From positions 5,338,001 to 5,402,000 of the forward strand of contig NZ_CP135275.1 of the NCBI RefSeq assembly GCF_032302195.1: 64,000 bases of DNA, written 5' to 3'. Positions 8,601 to 17,945 of the stretch are shown here, piece after piece. Below the pieces are notes generated by a model. That model ran no database searches. It saw only the letters and a list, made by a program, of their open reading frames with translations, and was not told the DNA's origin. Made by a program: the position numbers and the translations under genes. This DNA is from Paenibacillus sp. MMS20-IR301 (GTDB lineage: Bacteria > Bacillota > Bacilli > Paenibacillales > Paenibacillaceae). How positions within the stretch are numbered: the stretch's first letter is position 1; the number at the start of each line of letters is the position of its first letter.

Positions 8601-9566
8601 TTAGAATAGGGCGTTGTCCTTGCTGAACCGCCGGACTGCGTAATTGGACAAGACCACCAGGATAAGTCCGACTACGGACTGGTAGAAGCCGGCCGCCGAG
8701 GACATTCCGATATCACTGCTCTGGAGCAGGCCGCGGAAGACATAAGTATCAATTACGTTCGTTGTGTCATACAGCATACCGGAGTTCATCGGCACCTGAT
8801 AGAACAAACCGAAATCGGAGTAGAAAATCCGCCCCACGGCCATCAGTGTCATAATGATGATGATCGGGGTGAGCAGAGGCAGTGTAATCGTGCGGATCTG
8901 CTGCCATTTGCTGGCTCCGTCCAGTGTAGCCGCTTCATAGTATTCCGGGTCGATACCGATTATGGTCGCCAGGTAGATAATGCAGCTGTAGCCTACCGTC
9001 TTCCAGATATTCACCAGGGTCAGGATGTACGGCCAATACTTCGGGTCGGAGTAAAAGGACATTGAATCCAGGCCCAGCAGGGGCAGCAGGGTGTTATTCA
9101 GGTAGCCCTGGGTATCCCCCAGGAAAGCAAATACCAGGTAGCTGACAATAACCATTGAGATCAGGAACGGCAGCAGTACGATGCTCTGATACAGCCTGGA
9201 CATGAACTTGTTCTTCACTTCGTTCAGCAGGATAGCAAGTCCTACAGAAAAGATCAGCCCGAGCAGGATGAATGTCCCGTTATAGAGCAGGGTGTTGCGT
9301 GTGATGATGTATGCATCCGAGGTTCTGAACAGAAACTTGAAGTTGGTCAGTCCGTTCCAGTCGCTCCCGAGAATACCTTTGGCATAATCAATATTTTTGA
9401 ACGCAATAACTAGACCGAACATGGGCAGATAATTATTAATCAGCAGGTAAATCATACCTGGCAGCATCATCACCAGAATAGGCAGATAAGGCCTCCACTT
9501 CTTCCGGGCTCTGCGCTCGGTAAGCGGCTGCTCAGCTACTGGCGTTACGAGAGTATTCGTCGACAT
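8601..9566 (-). CDS. Carbohydrate ABC transporter permease, LplB/YteP type
   Basis: 321-aa permease with an N-terminal basic segment, six membrane helices and the EAA loop YYEAATLDGASKWQQIRTIT. It pairs with the LplC-like permease directly downstream. Its start is preceded by a GGAAGGAGCAAC-type ribosome binding site. Its own YesN-type operator and -10 lie 51-115 nt upstream, so it is transcribed separately from the binding-protein gene, from which it is divided by an opposite-strand glycosidase gene. Confidence 0.92.
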   Translation of the reverse strand: MSTNTLVTPVAEQPLTERRARKKWRPYLPILVMMLPGMIYLLINNYLPMFGLVIAFKNIDYAKGILGSDWNGLTNFKFLFRTSDAYIITRNTLLYNGTFILLGLIFSVGLAILLNEVKNKFMSRLYQSIVLLPFLISMVIVSYLVFAFLGDTQGYLNNTLLPLLGLDSMSFYSDPKYWPYILTLVNIWKTVGYSCIIYLATIIGIDPEYYEAATLDGASKWQQIRTITLPLLTPIIIIMTLMAVGRIFYSDFGLFYQVPMNSGMLYDTTNVIDTYVFRGLLQSSDIGMSSAAGFYQSVVGLILVVLSNYAVRRFSKDNALF

Positions 9567-9616
9567 AATGTTGCTCCTTCCGGGTTGTACATAATCTGGT
9601 CTCTTGCTCTACCTCT

Positions 9617-9681
9617 ATCTTAAAGATTCACCGCATGCCCCACTACCGCAGGTTCGACCAGATAACAACACATTTTCGACC
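9617..9681 (-). promoter_or_regulatory. YesN-type operator and -10 of lplB-lplC
   Basis: On the minus strand two GGTCGAA half-sites (9681-9675 and 9659-9653) are direct repeats 22 nt apart with core GTGTTGT between. A -10 TAAGAT (9622-9617) starts exactly 30 nt after the proximal half-site. There is no good -35, as expected for an activator-dependent promoter. The same arrangement occurs at 12963-13027 and 16586-16650. Confidence 0.75.
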
Positions 9682-9766
9682 CGTTTATTTTCCAGTTCAA
9701 AGCTCATCTTTGAATCAGATAATAATCTTCTTTACTTTGAATATTATGATTAAGCAAAGGTTCCGC

Positions 9767-9772
9767 TATAAT
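9767..9772 (+). promoter_or_regulatory. -10 element of the apiosidase-like gene
   Basis: TATAAT lies 46 nt upstream of the ATG at 9818, in AT-rich DNA. I see no convincing -35 at 16-18 nt. Confidence 0.45.
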
Positions 9773-9817
9773 TTTCCATAAACTAACTAAATGCTTCTAC
9801 TACAAGGGAGAATTCAA

Positions 9818-11308
9818 ATGGAAAAGTTGAAAATATCGGAGAATAGAAGATTTTTCACACGGCAGGATGGTAAGCCGTTTATCTGGCTTGCAGATACAGT
9901 TTGGACCATTGCCCAGAGACTGAAATGGGATGATGCGGAATATCTGATGCAGAAAAGAAAATCACAGGGCTTTACTGTACTTCAGATCGTCGCCCTTAAC
10001 CCGGAACAAGACAAGGAAATGAAAGATCCTGCCGGGAATAAGGCTCTGTTACATAATAATTTGAACACGCCAAATGAACAGTATTTTCAGTATTTAGATT
10101 TCATTTTAGATAAGGCTGAACAATACGGATTCTATGTATTATTACTTCCTGTGTGGGGAGAACTGGTGGTCGGACATAACTGGATGGGAGAATTCTCAGA
10201 TAAGATTGTTACTGAGGATAATGCTTATGAATACGGGAAATGGATAGGCAACCGCTATAAGGATAGATCAAACATCATTTGGTGTCTTGGCGGGGACAGG
10301 CAGCCAGTACATCTTGAGATCGATTATAAGGATGTATGGCGGAGTATGGCCGAAGGTCTTGCAAAGGGTGTACTCGATAAGGACTTACAGTACAAAGGCA
10401 AAGAACCTGATTGGGAAAAGCTTCTTATCACTTATCATCCATGCCATGAACAGGAAACCGGGGAATGCTCAACGATGTCCTATTGGACAGACGAAGAGAG
10501 CTGGATATCATTTATCATGATTCAATCAGGCCATGGGTTAACACCCAAAAATTATGAATTAGTAAAGACTCAGTATGACAGGGAACATCCGATGCCGGTA
10601 TTTGATGCAGAACCTGCCTATGAGCAAATGCCGACAGTCTGGCCGGCGACACCTTCAGATTTCCATGGAGAATGGATCGTAAGGAAACGGGCCTATTGGA
10701 GTTTGTTTGCCGGTTCTTTTGGCCATACATACGGACATGCATCTGTCTGGTGTATGATTTCAGAAAGGGAACGGGATGTATGGAGAGCCTATTCATGGTT
10801 TGAAGCTCTCGACAGGCCTGGTGCGTGGCAGATAAAGATACTTCGTGACTTTTTGGAGTCAAGAGATTTAAGTCAGTGTATCCCGTGTCAGAAACTGCTG
10901 CTGGAGCAAAGTGAAACGACAGGCGGTCATATAGATGAACATATTCAGGCTTGCTCTGGAAGTGACGGGAGCTATATCTGCATTTACTTCCCGTCAGGTG
11001 GAGAAGAAACAATAGATATAAGCAGACTAAACAGCGATCATTTACAGATGTCTTGGTTTAATCCCAGAGACGGGCAGTGCTATTCGCAAGAGAATGTTAT
11101 TTCAAATGAACCCGTCCGGTTTGCAAAGGTGTCTACCCATGCAGAACGTGACGTTATCAGGATAGTGACACCAACACGCGGGCAAGAACAGGACTGGGTG
11201 TGTGTAATAGAAAGCGGGGAGAATGGCAACATAATTCCCGGAAAAGCACAAACCTATGGGGAAATGCCGGTACCATCAGAAGTTAAGAAAGTTTTCCCGG
11301 CATGGTAA
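9818..11308 (+). CDS. DUF4038 / apiosidase-like glycoside hydrolase
   Basis: 496-aa predicted TIM-barrel enzyme of the DUF4038 (apiosidase-like, GH140-related) family, with a C-terminal putative collagen-binding-type domain. Family marks are RFFTRQDGKPFIWLADT at the N-terminus, a conserved GGD (Asp160) and DAEPAYE (Glu265), the likely catalytic acid pair by analogy. No signal peptide, so probably cytosolic, acting on imported oligosaccharides. The ATG at 9818 has GGGAG 8 nt upstream. It sits between lplB and the binding-protein gene on the opposite strand and is visibly AT-richer than its neighbours (many AAA/AAT/ATT codons), suggesting later acquisition. Target sugar cannot be told. Confidence 0.8.
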   Translation: MEKLKISENRRFFTRQDGKPFIWLADTVWTIAQRLKWDDAEYLMQKRKSQGFTVLQIVALNPEQDKEMKDPAGNKALLHNNLNTPNEQYFQYLDFILDKAEQYGFYVLLLPVWGELVVGHNWMGEFSDKIVTEDNAYEYGKWIGNRYKDRSNIIWCLGGDRQPVHLEIDYKDVWRSMAEGLAKGVLDKDLQYKGKEPDWEKLLITYHPCHEQETGECSTMSYWTDEESWISFIMIQSGHGLTPKNYELVKTQYDREHPMPVFDAEPAYEQMPTVWPATPSDFHGEWIVRKRAYWSLFAGSFGHTYGHASVWCMISERERDVWRAYSWFEALDRPGAWQIKILRDFLESRDLSQCIPCQKLLLEQSETTGGHIDEHIQACSGSDGSYICIYFPSGGEETIDISRLNSDHLQMSWFNPRDGQCYSQENVISNEPVRFAKVSTHAERDVIRIVTPTRGQEQDWVCVIESGENGNIIPGKAQTYGEMPVPSEVKKVFPAW

Positions 11309-11344
11309 CAAGCCAACTCCAGCCTAATAATGAAACGGATCAAT

Positions 11345-11384
11345 AGCATAAAAGACCGGTCCCAAGGGACCGGTCTTTTATGCT
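11345..11384. terminator. 19-bp bidirectional terminator
   Basis: Perfect arms 11345-11363 and 11366-11384 (AGCATAAAAGACCGGTCCC and its complement). It separates the convergent glycosidase and binding-protein genes, and its right arm overlaps the TAG stop of the latter. Confidence 0.88.
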
Positions 11385-12921
11385 ATTTGCCGCTTGCAGC
11401 CAGCCATTCATCCAGCTGCTTCTGTTTCTCGGCAATGATCTTATCAATGCCCGCTGCCTTCAGCTTCTCATTGAACTGCGGCAGGATTTTCTCCGGATCC
11501 ACGCTGCCGGTCTCCAGTGCGACCTTATACTGGTTAATAACGTTATTCACTGCGGATACCTCAGTCTTGATCGGGTCCATGTTCGGAATGAAGCCCAGCG
11601 CCTTGGACTGCACCATATTGTCGCTGAATATCTTCTCTTCCACCCGGCCCTGCGGATTCTCACCGTCAAGCAGGTAGGTAAGATGAGTGTCGCCGAACAT
11701 GAAGCTCTGACGCACGACATAACCGTTGTCTCCCTCTACAGGAACGATGACATCATCGCTTTTCTTCGTATAATGCTTGCCTTCGATTCCGAAGTTGATC
11801 AGGTTGATAATATCCTTATCCGAATAGGTCAGGTTCAGGAATTCCATTGCCTTGGCCGCATTCTTGGTATTGTTGGTCGGAATGGCCCACATCAGACCCA
11901 GTACGGTCTGTGTGGTATGCATCGGCTTCTGCAGCGAAATCTTGACCATCTCGGTGCCGTTATTTGCGGTTTCCTTATCCGCCGCCGTCGGACCGTCTGA
12001 GGTAATAGTCGCGAAGGCTTTGCCTGCTCTTACTACGTCATTCGGCTGTGTTTTGATGGTAGCCGCATCCTTCGGCAAATATCCCGCAGTGTACCAGCCA
12101 TGGATTTTCTGCAGTGCAGCCAGATATTCAGGCGTTTCGTACAGATTCACAACCTTCATCGAAGCGTCCCCGGTCATCAGCACACCAAGTCCGTCAGTCA
12201 GGGTGTCGTAATCCAGCGAATCAATCAGTGCGGTCATGGACATGCCGCCCAGCGTATTGGAGGAAGCCAGCGGGGTCATCCCGGATTCCTTCTCCTTCAC
12301 CGTCTGGAACACCTGGTCCAGATCATCCGCTCTAGTCACTGCACTAAGATCGATCCCCAGCTTATCAATAATATCCTTGCGCATTACAATGGCACTTCCG
12401 CCCTCAGCTAGCTTGTTGGACGGAGTCGCATAGATTCTGCCGTTGATCTTGGCGGCATCCAGCTTGCTGCCGAGCGAAGTCTTAATGCCTTCCCCGTATT
12501 GATCAATAAGGTCCGTTAAATCTGTCAGCTGGTTCTTTGATACCGCATTACTGTAGGCAGCGAAGTCCGTCAGCATAATATCCAGCTTCTCACTGCTGGC
12601 GAGCATCAGATTGACCTGCTGATTCCACTGTCCGAACGGGACCGCCATAAGTTTAACTGTTGCGTTTATTTTGGGTACGGTAATTTCGTTGATTGCCGCC
12701 TCTACCTCAGCGATATCTTTAGGCGTGTTCCCCAGCATCGGGAAGCCCATAACCACTTCATACGTTTCAGCAGATTCTGTCTGCACCGCTGCTGTGCCTG
12801 TATTAGTGCTGGCAGCGCTGCCGTTGTTGTTAGTCCCGGCTGTGTTATTCGAGCCGCATGCCGACAGCAATACCATGGCCGAAGCCAGCAGAAGTCCTGC
12901 TGCTTTTCTTTTTTTACTCAT
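11383..12921 (-). CDS. Extracellular solute-binding lipoprotein of the LplBC-type sugar importer
   Basis: 512-aa family 1 solute-binding protein. The lipobox LSAC puts the lipidated Cys at residue 22, followed by an Asn/Gly/Ser/Thr-rich linker. The length and two-domain layout match LplA/YtcQ-type partners of LplB/LplC. The ATG at 12921 follows GGAGG; the longer in-frame ATG at 13017 would swallow the promoter region. It has its own YesN-type operator 42-106 nt upstream and is immediately downstream of yesN on the same strand. The ligand is probably an oligosaccharide. Confidence 0.9.
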   Translation of the reverse strand: MSKKRKAAGLLLASAMVLLSACGSNNTAGTNNNGSAASTNTGTAAVQTESAETYEVVMGFPMLGNTPKDIAEVEAAINEITVPKINATVKLMAVPFGQWNQQVNLMLASSEKLDIMLTDFAAYSNAVSKNQLTDLTDLIDQYGEGIKTSLGSKLDAAKINGRIYATPSNKLAEGGSAIVMRKDIIDKLGIDLSAVTRADDLDQVFQTVKEKESGMTPLASSNTLGGMSMTALIDSLDYDTLTDGLGVLMTGDASMKVVNLYETPEYLAALQKIHGWYTAGYLPKDAATIKTQPNDVVRAGKAFATITSDGPTAADKETANNGTEMVKISLQKPMHTTQTVLGLMWAIPTNNTKNAAKAMEFLNLTYSDKDIINLINFGIEGKHYTKKSDDVIVPVEGDNGYVVRQSFMFGDTHLTYLLDGENPQGRVEEKIFSDNMVQSKALGFIPNMDPIKTEVSAVNNVINQYKVALETGSVDPEKILPQFNEKLKAAGIDKIIAEKQKQLDEWLAASGK

Positions 12922-12962
12922 TGATCCAACCTCCATGACCATTTTGTTTGTTCCCTGAGTCC

Positions 12963-13027
12963 ATAATATAGCGCTTTCAATCAGGGGACCGCTCGAACTT
13001 CGACCAATGGACAACACTTTTTCGACC
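12963..13027 (-). promoter_or_regulatory. YesN-type operator and -10 of the binding-protein gene
   Basis: On the minus strand GGTCGAA half-sites lie at 13027-13021 and 13005-12999 (22-nt offset, core GTGTTGT), and the -10 TATTAT (12968-12963) begins exactly 30 nt beyond the proximal half-site. Same geometry as the lplB and yesM promoters. Confidence 0.78.
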
Positions 13028-13046
13028 TGCTGCCTGGGGTCCGGCT

Positions 13047-14636
13047 TTAGGACCTGCCGCTGCCCTGCTTCAGCTGACGGTACTCATTCGGGTTGATTCC
13101 GGTACATTTACGGAACAGCTTGGCGAAATGGGACAGATTCGTATAGCCGATATTGGCGGCGATCGTCGTCACCGGCAGCTTCGTTTTCACCAGCAGCTCT
13201 GTCGCCAGAGACATCCGTTCCTGCAGCAGGTATTCTGTCATGGACTGGCCGGTTTCTTTTTTGAACAAACGGTTAATGTAGTCAGGATGCAGATAGAACT
13301 GGCCCGCAATGCTCTCCCGGTTCAGCTCCTGCCCCAGATTCTGCGTGATATAAGCCTTCACCTTATTGACAACCGGCTCCGCCTCTTCCAGCTCAGCCGC
13401 ATAACCCAGCGCCTTCCCCAGCAGATGAGAGATCCAGTCCTTCAGCTCAGCTACACTGTCTGTCGCATGCTCCAGCAAATCAATAGAGGTCGGGTCCTGG
13501 AACAGCTGATGCGCCTGGATCCCTTTATCCTGGAGAATGGAGTAGACCATCTGCAGCAGATCCTGGACGAACCGGTGCAGATCTCTTGCCGAAAGTCCCC
13601 GTGTTGACTTAAGCTTCTCCAGATACTGGTCCGCCTCATGAAACAGCTTGGCTTGCAGGCCTTCGCGGATCATCACGCTCCACACCTTCATATCAGGCAG
13701 CTCCAGCTGAATCCGGGCAGGATACTCCTCCCGCAGCGTCAGCACCTGATTATCGGAGGCGATATTATCCTTCGCCCATTCGCCCAGCCGCCGTTTCAGC
13801 TCCGGAAGCTCCTCCATAGATACGGAAGCTCCGATGTAACAGGTCAGATCGCAGTAAAAGAATTTGCGGCAGGAGGCTATATATGTCTCCAGCAGCGTTG
13901 TCAGCTCGGCCGGTCCCGACTTCACCTCGTAGAGAACAGCAAGCAGCCGCCCTTCCTCTACAGGCAGGGTCTCTGCACTCTCCCCGTACTCGCCGGCAAT
14001 CTCCCGGAAGGCATTCATCAGGGCAAACTCCATAATCTTCTTATCCCGGTGGCTGAGCGGCTTATGCCAGCGGCGCACCTGAATCAGCACCGGCAGCACC
14101 TGAAAATCCTCAGGAATATAGATATTCCGCTCCTGTGCCGCTGCCCGGATTGCAGCAGGTGTAGAGGGGATTGTCCGGGTAATGATATCGGACCAGAATC
14201 TCTCGATGAACAACGGATGATGCTTCACCCAGGACTTGCTCTGCTGCCGGAGTTTATGCTCGCTCTTAATCTGCTGGACAGCCTTGCGGATAGCTGACTC
14301 CAGCTCATCCGGCGGGATTGGCTTAAGCAGGTAATCAAGACTGCCCAGTTGAATCGCTTTCTTGGCAAAGTTGAAGTCGGCATGACAGGTCAGGAAGATC
14401 GACTCCGTAACCGGAGAATGCTCACGGACCCATGCCAGTAGCTCAATTCCGCTCTCGCGGGGCATCTCAATATCGCAGAGCATGACATCAATGGAATACT
14501 GCGCGTAGATCTCCCTTGCCTGGCTGGCATTATTAGCCGTGAAGACCCGGGTAATCCCGATACTCTCCCAGTTCACCGAATTGACCACACTGCGGATTGC
14601 CAGCGGTTCATCATCCACAATTAAGAGCTGCGTCAT
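13047..14636 (-). CDS. YesN-type response regulator (receiver plus AraC DNA-binding domain)
   Basis: 529 aa. The N-terminal receiver has the acidic pair at residues 8-9 and phosphoacceptor Asp55 in VMLCDIEMP. A ~290-residue linker follows, and the C-terminal ~100 residues carry two AraC helix-turn-helix motifs (INRLFKKETGQSMTEYLL; YTNLSHFAKLFRKCTGINP). It starts 21 nt downstream of the YesM-type kinase gene and forms a two-component pair with it. The inferred role is activating the adjacent sugar transporter through the GGTCGAA direct repeats; AraC-type domains commonly bind two direct-repeat half-sites about two helical turns apart. Confidence 0.93.
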   Translation of the reverse strand: MTQLLIVDDEPLAIRSVVNSVNWESIGITRVFTANNASQAREIYAQYSIDVMLCDIEMPRESGIELLAWVREHSPVTESIFLTCHADFNFAKKAIQLGSLDYLLKPIPPDELESAIRKAVQQIKSEHKLRQQSKSWVKHHPLFIERFWSDIITRTIPSTPAAIRAAAQERNIYIPEDFQVLPVLIQVRRWHKPLSHRDKKIMEFALMNAFREIAGEYGESAETLPVEEGRLLAVLYEVKSGPAELTTLLETYIASCRKFFYCDLTCYIGASVSMEELPELKRRLGEWAKDNIASDNQVLTLREEYPARIQLELPDMKVWSVMIREGLQAKLFHEADQYLEKLKSTRGLSARDLHRFVQDLLQMVYSILQDKGIQAHQLFQDPTSIDLLEHATDSVAELKDWISHLLGKALGYAAELEEAEPVVNKVKAYITQNLGQELNRESIAGQFYLHPDYINRLFKKETGQSMTEYLLQERMSLATELLVKTKLPVTTIAANIGYTNLSHFAKLFRKCTGINPNEYRQLKQGSGRS

Positions 14637-14657
14637 TCATCATACCCCCTGTGTTCA

Positions 14658-16409
14658 TCAGTTGTTAGCATGCAGCGGAAGCTTTAGCTGCACTATGGCC
14701 CCATGCGGCTCTGCATTAGTGAATAGAAGGGTAGCCTTATCCCCGTACAGAAGCCGGAGGCGGTGCCAGACATTCCAGATGCCGATATGCTCGTTCCCCT
14801 GCCCGTCTATAATCCGCTCACCCTTGTTCAGCAGCGCCAGCATCGACTCTTCATAGCCGGTCCCTTCATCCTTCACGGTAATCAGCATATAAGGTGTGGC
14901 GCCGGTCTCGTCCAGGCTGACCTGAACCTCCAGTACAGGCAGCTCTTTCACATCTGCATAAGCATGCTTCAGGGTGTTCTCCACGAAGGATTGGATCAGT
15001 AGCGGCGGAACCGGAACCTGCAGCAGCTGTTCAGGGGCTTCGATCCGGCAGATCAGCTGCTGCTGATATCTCAGCTCGTGGATACCGGTGTAGTTGCGCA
15101 CATGCTCCAGCTCGTCCCCCAGCGTCACGAAGGTCAGATTACTGCGGAACATATAGCGGAAATAACGGACCAGGCGGAGTGTCATCTCCTTGATCAGCTC
15201 ATAATCCTTATCGAGCGCAAGACTATAGATCAGATTAAGTGTATTCATGAAAAAATGCGGATTCATCTGCAGCTGAAGATGCTGCAGCTCCGCCTTCTGC
15301 TTGCTCAGCTGCTCCTCGTAGACATGAATTTTCAGCTCCTCCATCTGCTCCATCATCCGGTTAAAGGTGGAATGCACGGCCATGAATTCTACCGAGGTAG
15401 GATACGGCTCGATCCGCGTATTCACGTTACCGTCCCCGATCCGCTTCATCGCCGTAAGGATCCGGTTCAGCGGCACGAGAACCACCTTGCGCAGATACAG
15501 GAAGAACACAGGCAGCAGCAGGATGCTGATAATGGTAATGCCTGTGACAATCCGGTTAAGATAGGGCAGATTCTGCAGCAGCGTTGCATTCGGAATAATA
15601 GCTGCCAGACTGAAATTGCCCTTGGAGGAATGCTGCATAACAACGAGGTATTTACCGCCGCCGGAACCGGCCAGGCCGTTCTCCGGCTGCCCTGCAGCCA
15701 GCTTGAACTTGTGGGCATCCAGATAGCCCTCATCCGACAACGGCTGATTCCGGTCATCCAGAAACATGGAGGTGCCGTCGGCCCCCAGGTTGATATAGGC
15801 TAACGGTGTCTGCAAAGTGCTGAGGTTCACCCAGGCGCCCGCCCAGGCATTCTCGGCACGCAATAACCGGAATAAATAATGGCTGCCGCCGATATCCTTT
15901 ACGAACCAGCCTGTGCTGAACTCATCCGGGTCCGGGCTGACCAGCAGCTCCTCCCCGATATAGCGGGATACCCTCAGATACTCCGCATCTCCCACCCCGG
16001 CAATGGAGTCGGTCAATTCCTTGCGGGACAAAGAGTAGACAAACATCGAGTTGACCACCGTCTTATACATCATCATGTCCGTATTGAGCTTAGTGCTCAC
16101 CCAGTACTGCGTGAGGCGGTATTCATCCTCTGAAGACGGTGCTCCGAGATTGCGGACATCATAGTTTGAAGAGGCCAGGCCCAGCAGATATTGATCTACA
16201 GTATCCAGCCCTTTATCAATCTGTTTCATATACAGCGAGATCATATTATGGTTCGAGATCGACACCTGGTTCTGAACTACCCGGACCGTATAATAGTTAT
16301 AGTAGTGAAGCAGGATAAGGAGCGGAATTGCACTCAGCACCACCCCGAGGGCCAGCTTCATCCGTATCGAGTTTCTTCCTGTCCAAGGATACAGGAGCCA
16401 TTTCTTCAT
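14658..16409 (-). CDS. YesM-type sensor histidine kinase
   Basis: 583-aa membrane kinase. A first helix lies near residues 20-35, then an extracellular sensor region to about residue 285, a second helix (ITIISILLLPVFFLYL) and a HAMP domain (around residues 305-355). The His_kinase domain has phosphoacceptor His in QMNPHFFMNTLN, and the HATPase domain has ENTLKHAY and DEGTGY. The ATG follows GGGGGAA. It is cotranscribed with the YesN regulator, and its promoter carries the same operator as the transporter genes, suggesting positive autoregulation. Confidence 0.93.
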   Translation of the reverse strand: MKKWLLYPWTGRNSIRMKLALGVVLSAIPLLILLHYYNYYTVRVVQNQVSISNHNMISLYMKQIDKGLDTVDQYLLGLASSNYDVRNLGAPSSEDEYRLTQYWVSTKLNTDMMMYKTVVNSMFVYSLSRKELTDSIAGVGDAEYLRVSRYIGEELLVSPDPDEFSTGWFVKDIGGSHYLFRLLRAENAWAGAWVNLSTLQTPLAYINLGADGTSMFLDDRNQPLSDEGYLDAHKFKLAAGQPENGLAGSGGGKYLVVMQHSSKGNFSLAAIIPNATLLQNLPYLNRIVTGITIISILLLPVFFLYLRKVVLVPLNRILTAMKRIGDGNVNTRIEPYPTSVEFMAVHSTFNRMMEQMEELKIHVYEEQLSKQKAELQHLQLQMNPHFFMNTLNLIYSLALDKDYELIKEMTLRLVRYFRYMFRSNLTFVTLGDELEHVRNYTGIHELRYQQQLICRIEAPEQLLQVPVPPLLIQSFVENTLKHAYADVKELPVLEVQVSLDETGATPYMLITVKDEGTGYEESMLALLNKGERIIDGQGNEHIGIWNVWHRLRLLYGDKATLLFTNAEPHGAIVQLKLPLHANN

Positions 16410-16870
16410 GCCGTTCCCCCTTATTCCACAAGACCGCCGGGTTAGCTTAGAGCGATCCGCATATGTTCATTAGTCTACCAGATTGCCGGACCGAAGAAAG
16501 CAAATTCCGACAAATAACGAGCTTATCCGCTACCTGGCCGCGCCTAGTATCCATTGTCTCTGACCACCGGTAAAGATATGTATCTATTCTAGAAAATGCC
16601 CCGCTTCGCTGCTACCTCCTTTTCGACCTGACAGCAACATATTCTCGACATCCTGCTTCACCTGAAAATATCTGACCAAGGCTGTTAATTGTGGCGGAAA
16701 AAGTGCAGGGACTATAAGTCTTTTTCGGACTGATGTCAGGTAACTTGCAATCAGATCAGTTAGAATAGAGGCATACTTAACCTCAGTCTTCCATACAATC
16801 CCCCGCATCACACCTGATTGGTCTGGAAGGATAGGCTGGGTATTACTTTTAGAGAGTGGGGACAGGGCAA
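16410..16870. other. Intergenic region between yesM and ldh
   Basis: 460 nt between divergent genes. The left part carries the yesM operator/promoter (16586-16650). The right part, upstream of ldh, has a TAGAAT near 16763 but no well-spaced -35 and no Rex-like TTGTGA palindrome. I see no further gene here. Confidence 0.5.
16586..16650 (-). promoter_or_regulatory. YesN-type operator and -10 of yesM-yesN
   Basis: On the minus strand the half-sites are TGTCGAG (16650-16644, degenerate) and GGTCGAA (16628-16622), again offset by 22 nt with a TGTTG core. The -10 TAGAAT (16591-16586) starts exactly 30 nt after the proximal half-site. It lies about 180 nt upstream of the kinase start. Confidence 0.68.
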
Positions 16871-17836
16871 TTGAAAAGTAAATCGAGAAGAGTGGCAATC
16901 GTCGGCTCCGGCATGGTTGGCTCCAGCTGTGCCTATTCGATGGTCAATCAGGCGGTATGTGATGAGATTATGATGATCGACCGCACCTATGACCGGGCCA
17001 TGGCACAAGCGCTGGACCTCTCGCACTGCATGGATTTCACCGGAACACGCACCAAGGTCTATGCTGGCACAGCAAGTGATTGCGCCGGGATGGATGTTGT
17101 TATCCTGACCGCAGGCGCTAATCCCAAGCCGGGGCAGACCCGTCTGGATGTGCTGGATGCTGCCGCTGTAATTACCAGGGAGATCGTTACCGAGATTATG
17201 GCCGGAGGTTTCGACGGTATTTTTGTTGTGGCTGCGAACCCTGTTGACATTGTAACTTATATGGTTTGGCAAATATCCGGGCTGCCGCGGCACCGGGTTA
17301 TCGGCACCGGCACCTCCATCGATTCCTCCCGGCTCAAAACGCTGCTGTCCGAGGTATTCACCATCGATCCGCGCAGCGTCAACGGCTATGCACTCGGTGA
17401 GCACGGGGAGTCCCAGTTCGTGGCCTGGTCCCATGTGACCATCGGCGGCAAGCCGATTCTGCAGATTATGGAGCAGCACCGCGAACGCTTCAGCAGCCTC
17501 GATCTGGAGGATATCGCCCGCAAGACGAAGGATGCCGGCTGGGAAATCTTCACCCGTAAAGGCTCGACGCATTTCGGCATCGGCAGCGCCTTGGCCTATA
17601 TTACCCGTTCCATTCTGAACGACGAGCATAAAATCATTGCCGTCTCAGCAATTCTGGACGGTGAGTACGGGCAGAGCGGTGTCTGCGCAGGGGTTCCGGC
17701 CATCATCAGCGGCAGCGGCATCCAGGAGCTGCTGGAGCTGAATCTCAGCGACTCCGAGATGGTGAAGTTCGGGGCTTCCTGCGGTATTATCCGCAGCGGC
17801 ATCGACAGCCTGCAGCCGGGAGATAAGACCCTGTAA
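16871..17836 (+). CDS. ldh: L-lactate dehydrogenase
   Basis: 321-aa NAD-dependent dehydrogenase that interconverts pyruvate and L-lactate. The Rossmann GSGMVGSS motif is at the N-terminus, NPVD in the middle, and catalytic His in GEHGESQ. The loop that sets substrate choice reads [12 protein letters not shown], with Pro where classical LDHs have Gln; from memory Bacillus cereus LDH3-type enzymes share an APKPGQ loop, so this is a subfamily trait. The TTG at 16871 is chosen because translation from it gives the typical [14 protein letters not shown] start; a GTG lies at 16856. Single gene with its own terminator. Confidence 0.88.
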   Translation: MKSKSRRVAIVGSGMVGSSCAYSMVNQAVCDEIMMIDRTYDRAMAQALDLSHCMDFTGTRTKVYAGTASDCAGMDVVILTAGANPKPGQTRLDVLDAAAVITREIVTEIMAGGFDGIFVVAANPVDIVTYMVWQISGLPRHRVIGTGTSIDSSRLKTLLSEVFTIDPRSVNGYALGEHGESQFVAWSHVTIGGKPILQIMEQHRERFSSLDLEDIARKTKDAGWEIFTRKGSTHFGIGSALAYITRSILNDEHKIIAVSAILDGEYGQSGVCAGVPAIISGSGIQELLELNLSDSEMVKFGASCGIIRSGIDSLQPGDKTL

Positions 17837-17866
17837 GCCTGCTCCGCATCAGGCAGTTCAACAGCA

Positions 17867-17918
17867 AACACCCCGCTGCCGCACGCTTAAATGCGTGTTG
17901 CAGCGGGGTGTTCTTTTT
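17867..17918. terminator. Terminator after ldh
   Basis: AACACCCCGCTGC (17867-17879) pairs with GCAGCGGGGTGTT (17900-17912), extended by GCACGC/GCGTGT, followed by CTTTTT. It may also serve the convergent chemoreceptor gene. Confidence 0.85.
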
Positions 17919-17945
17919 ATAGCAGATACTTGAAGAACGCTCTGA

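Noticed and set aside
16584..16898. 104-codon minus-strand frame overlapping the ldh start
   Set aside because: Covers the yesM operator/promoter, lacks a ribosome binding site and matches no family.
17107..17142. Pro in place of the usual Gln in the LDH specificity loop, as a sign of a new substrate
   Set aside because: A PKPGQ loop is, to my recollection, a feature of the Bacillus cereus LDH3-like subfamily, so it is probably not unusual.
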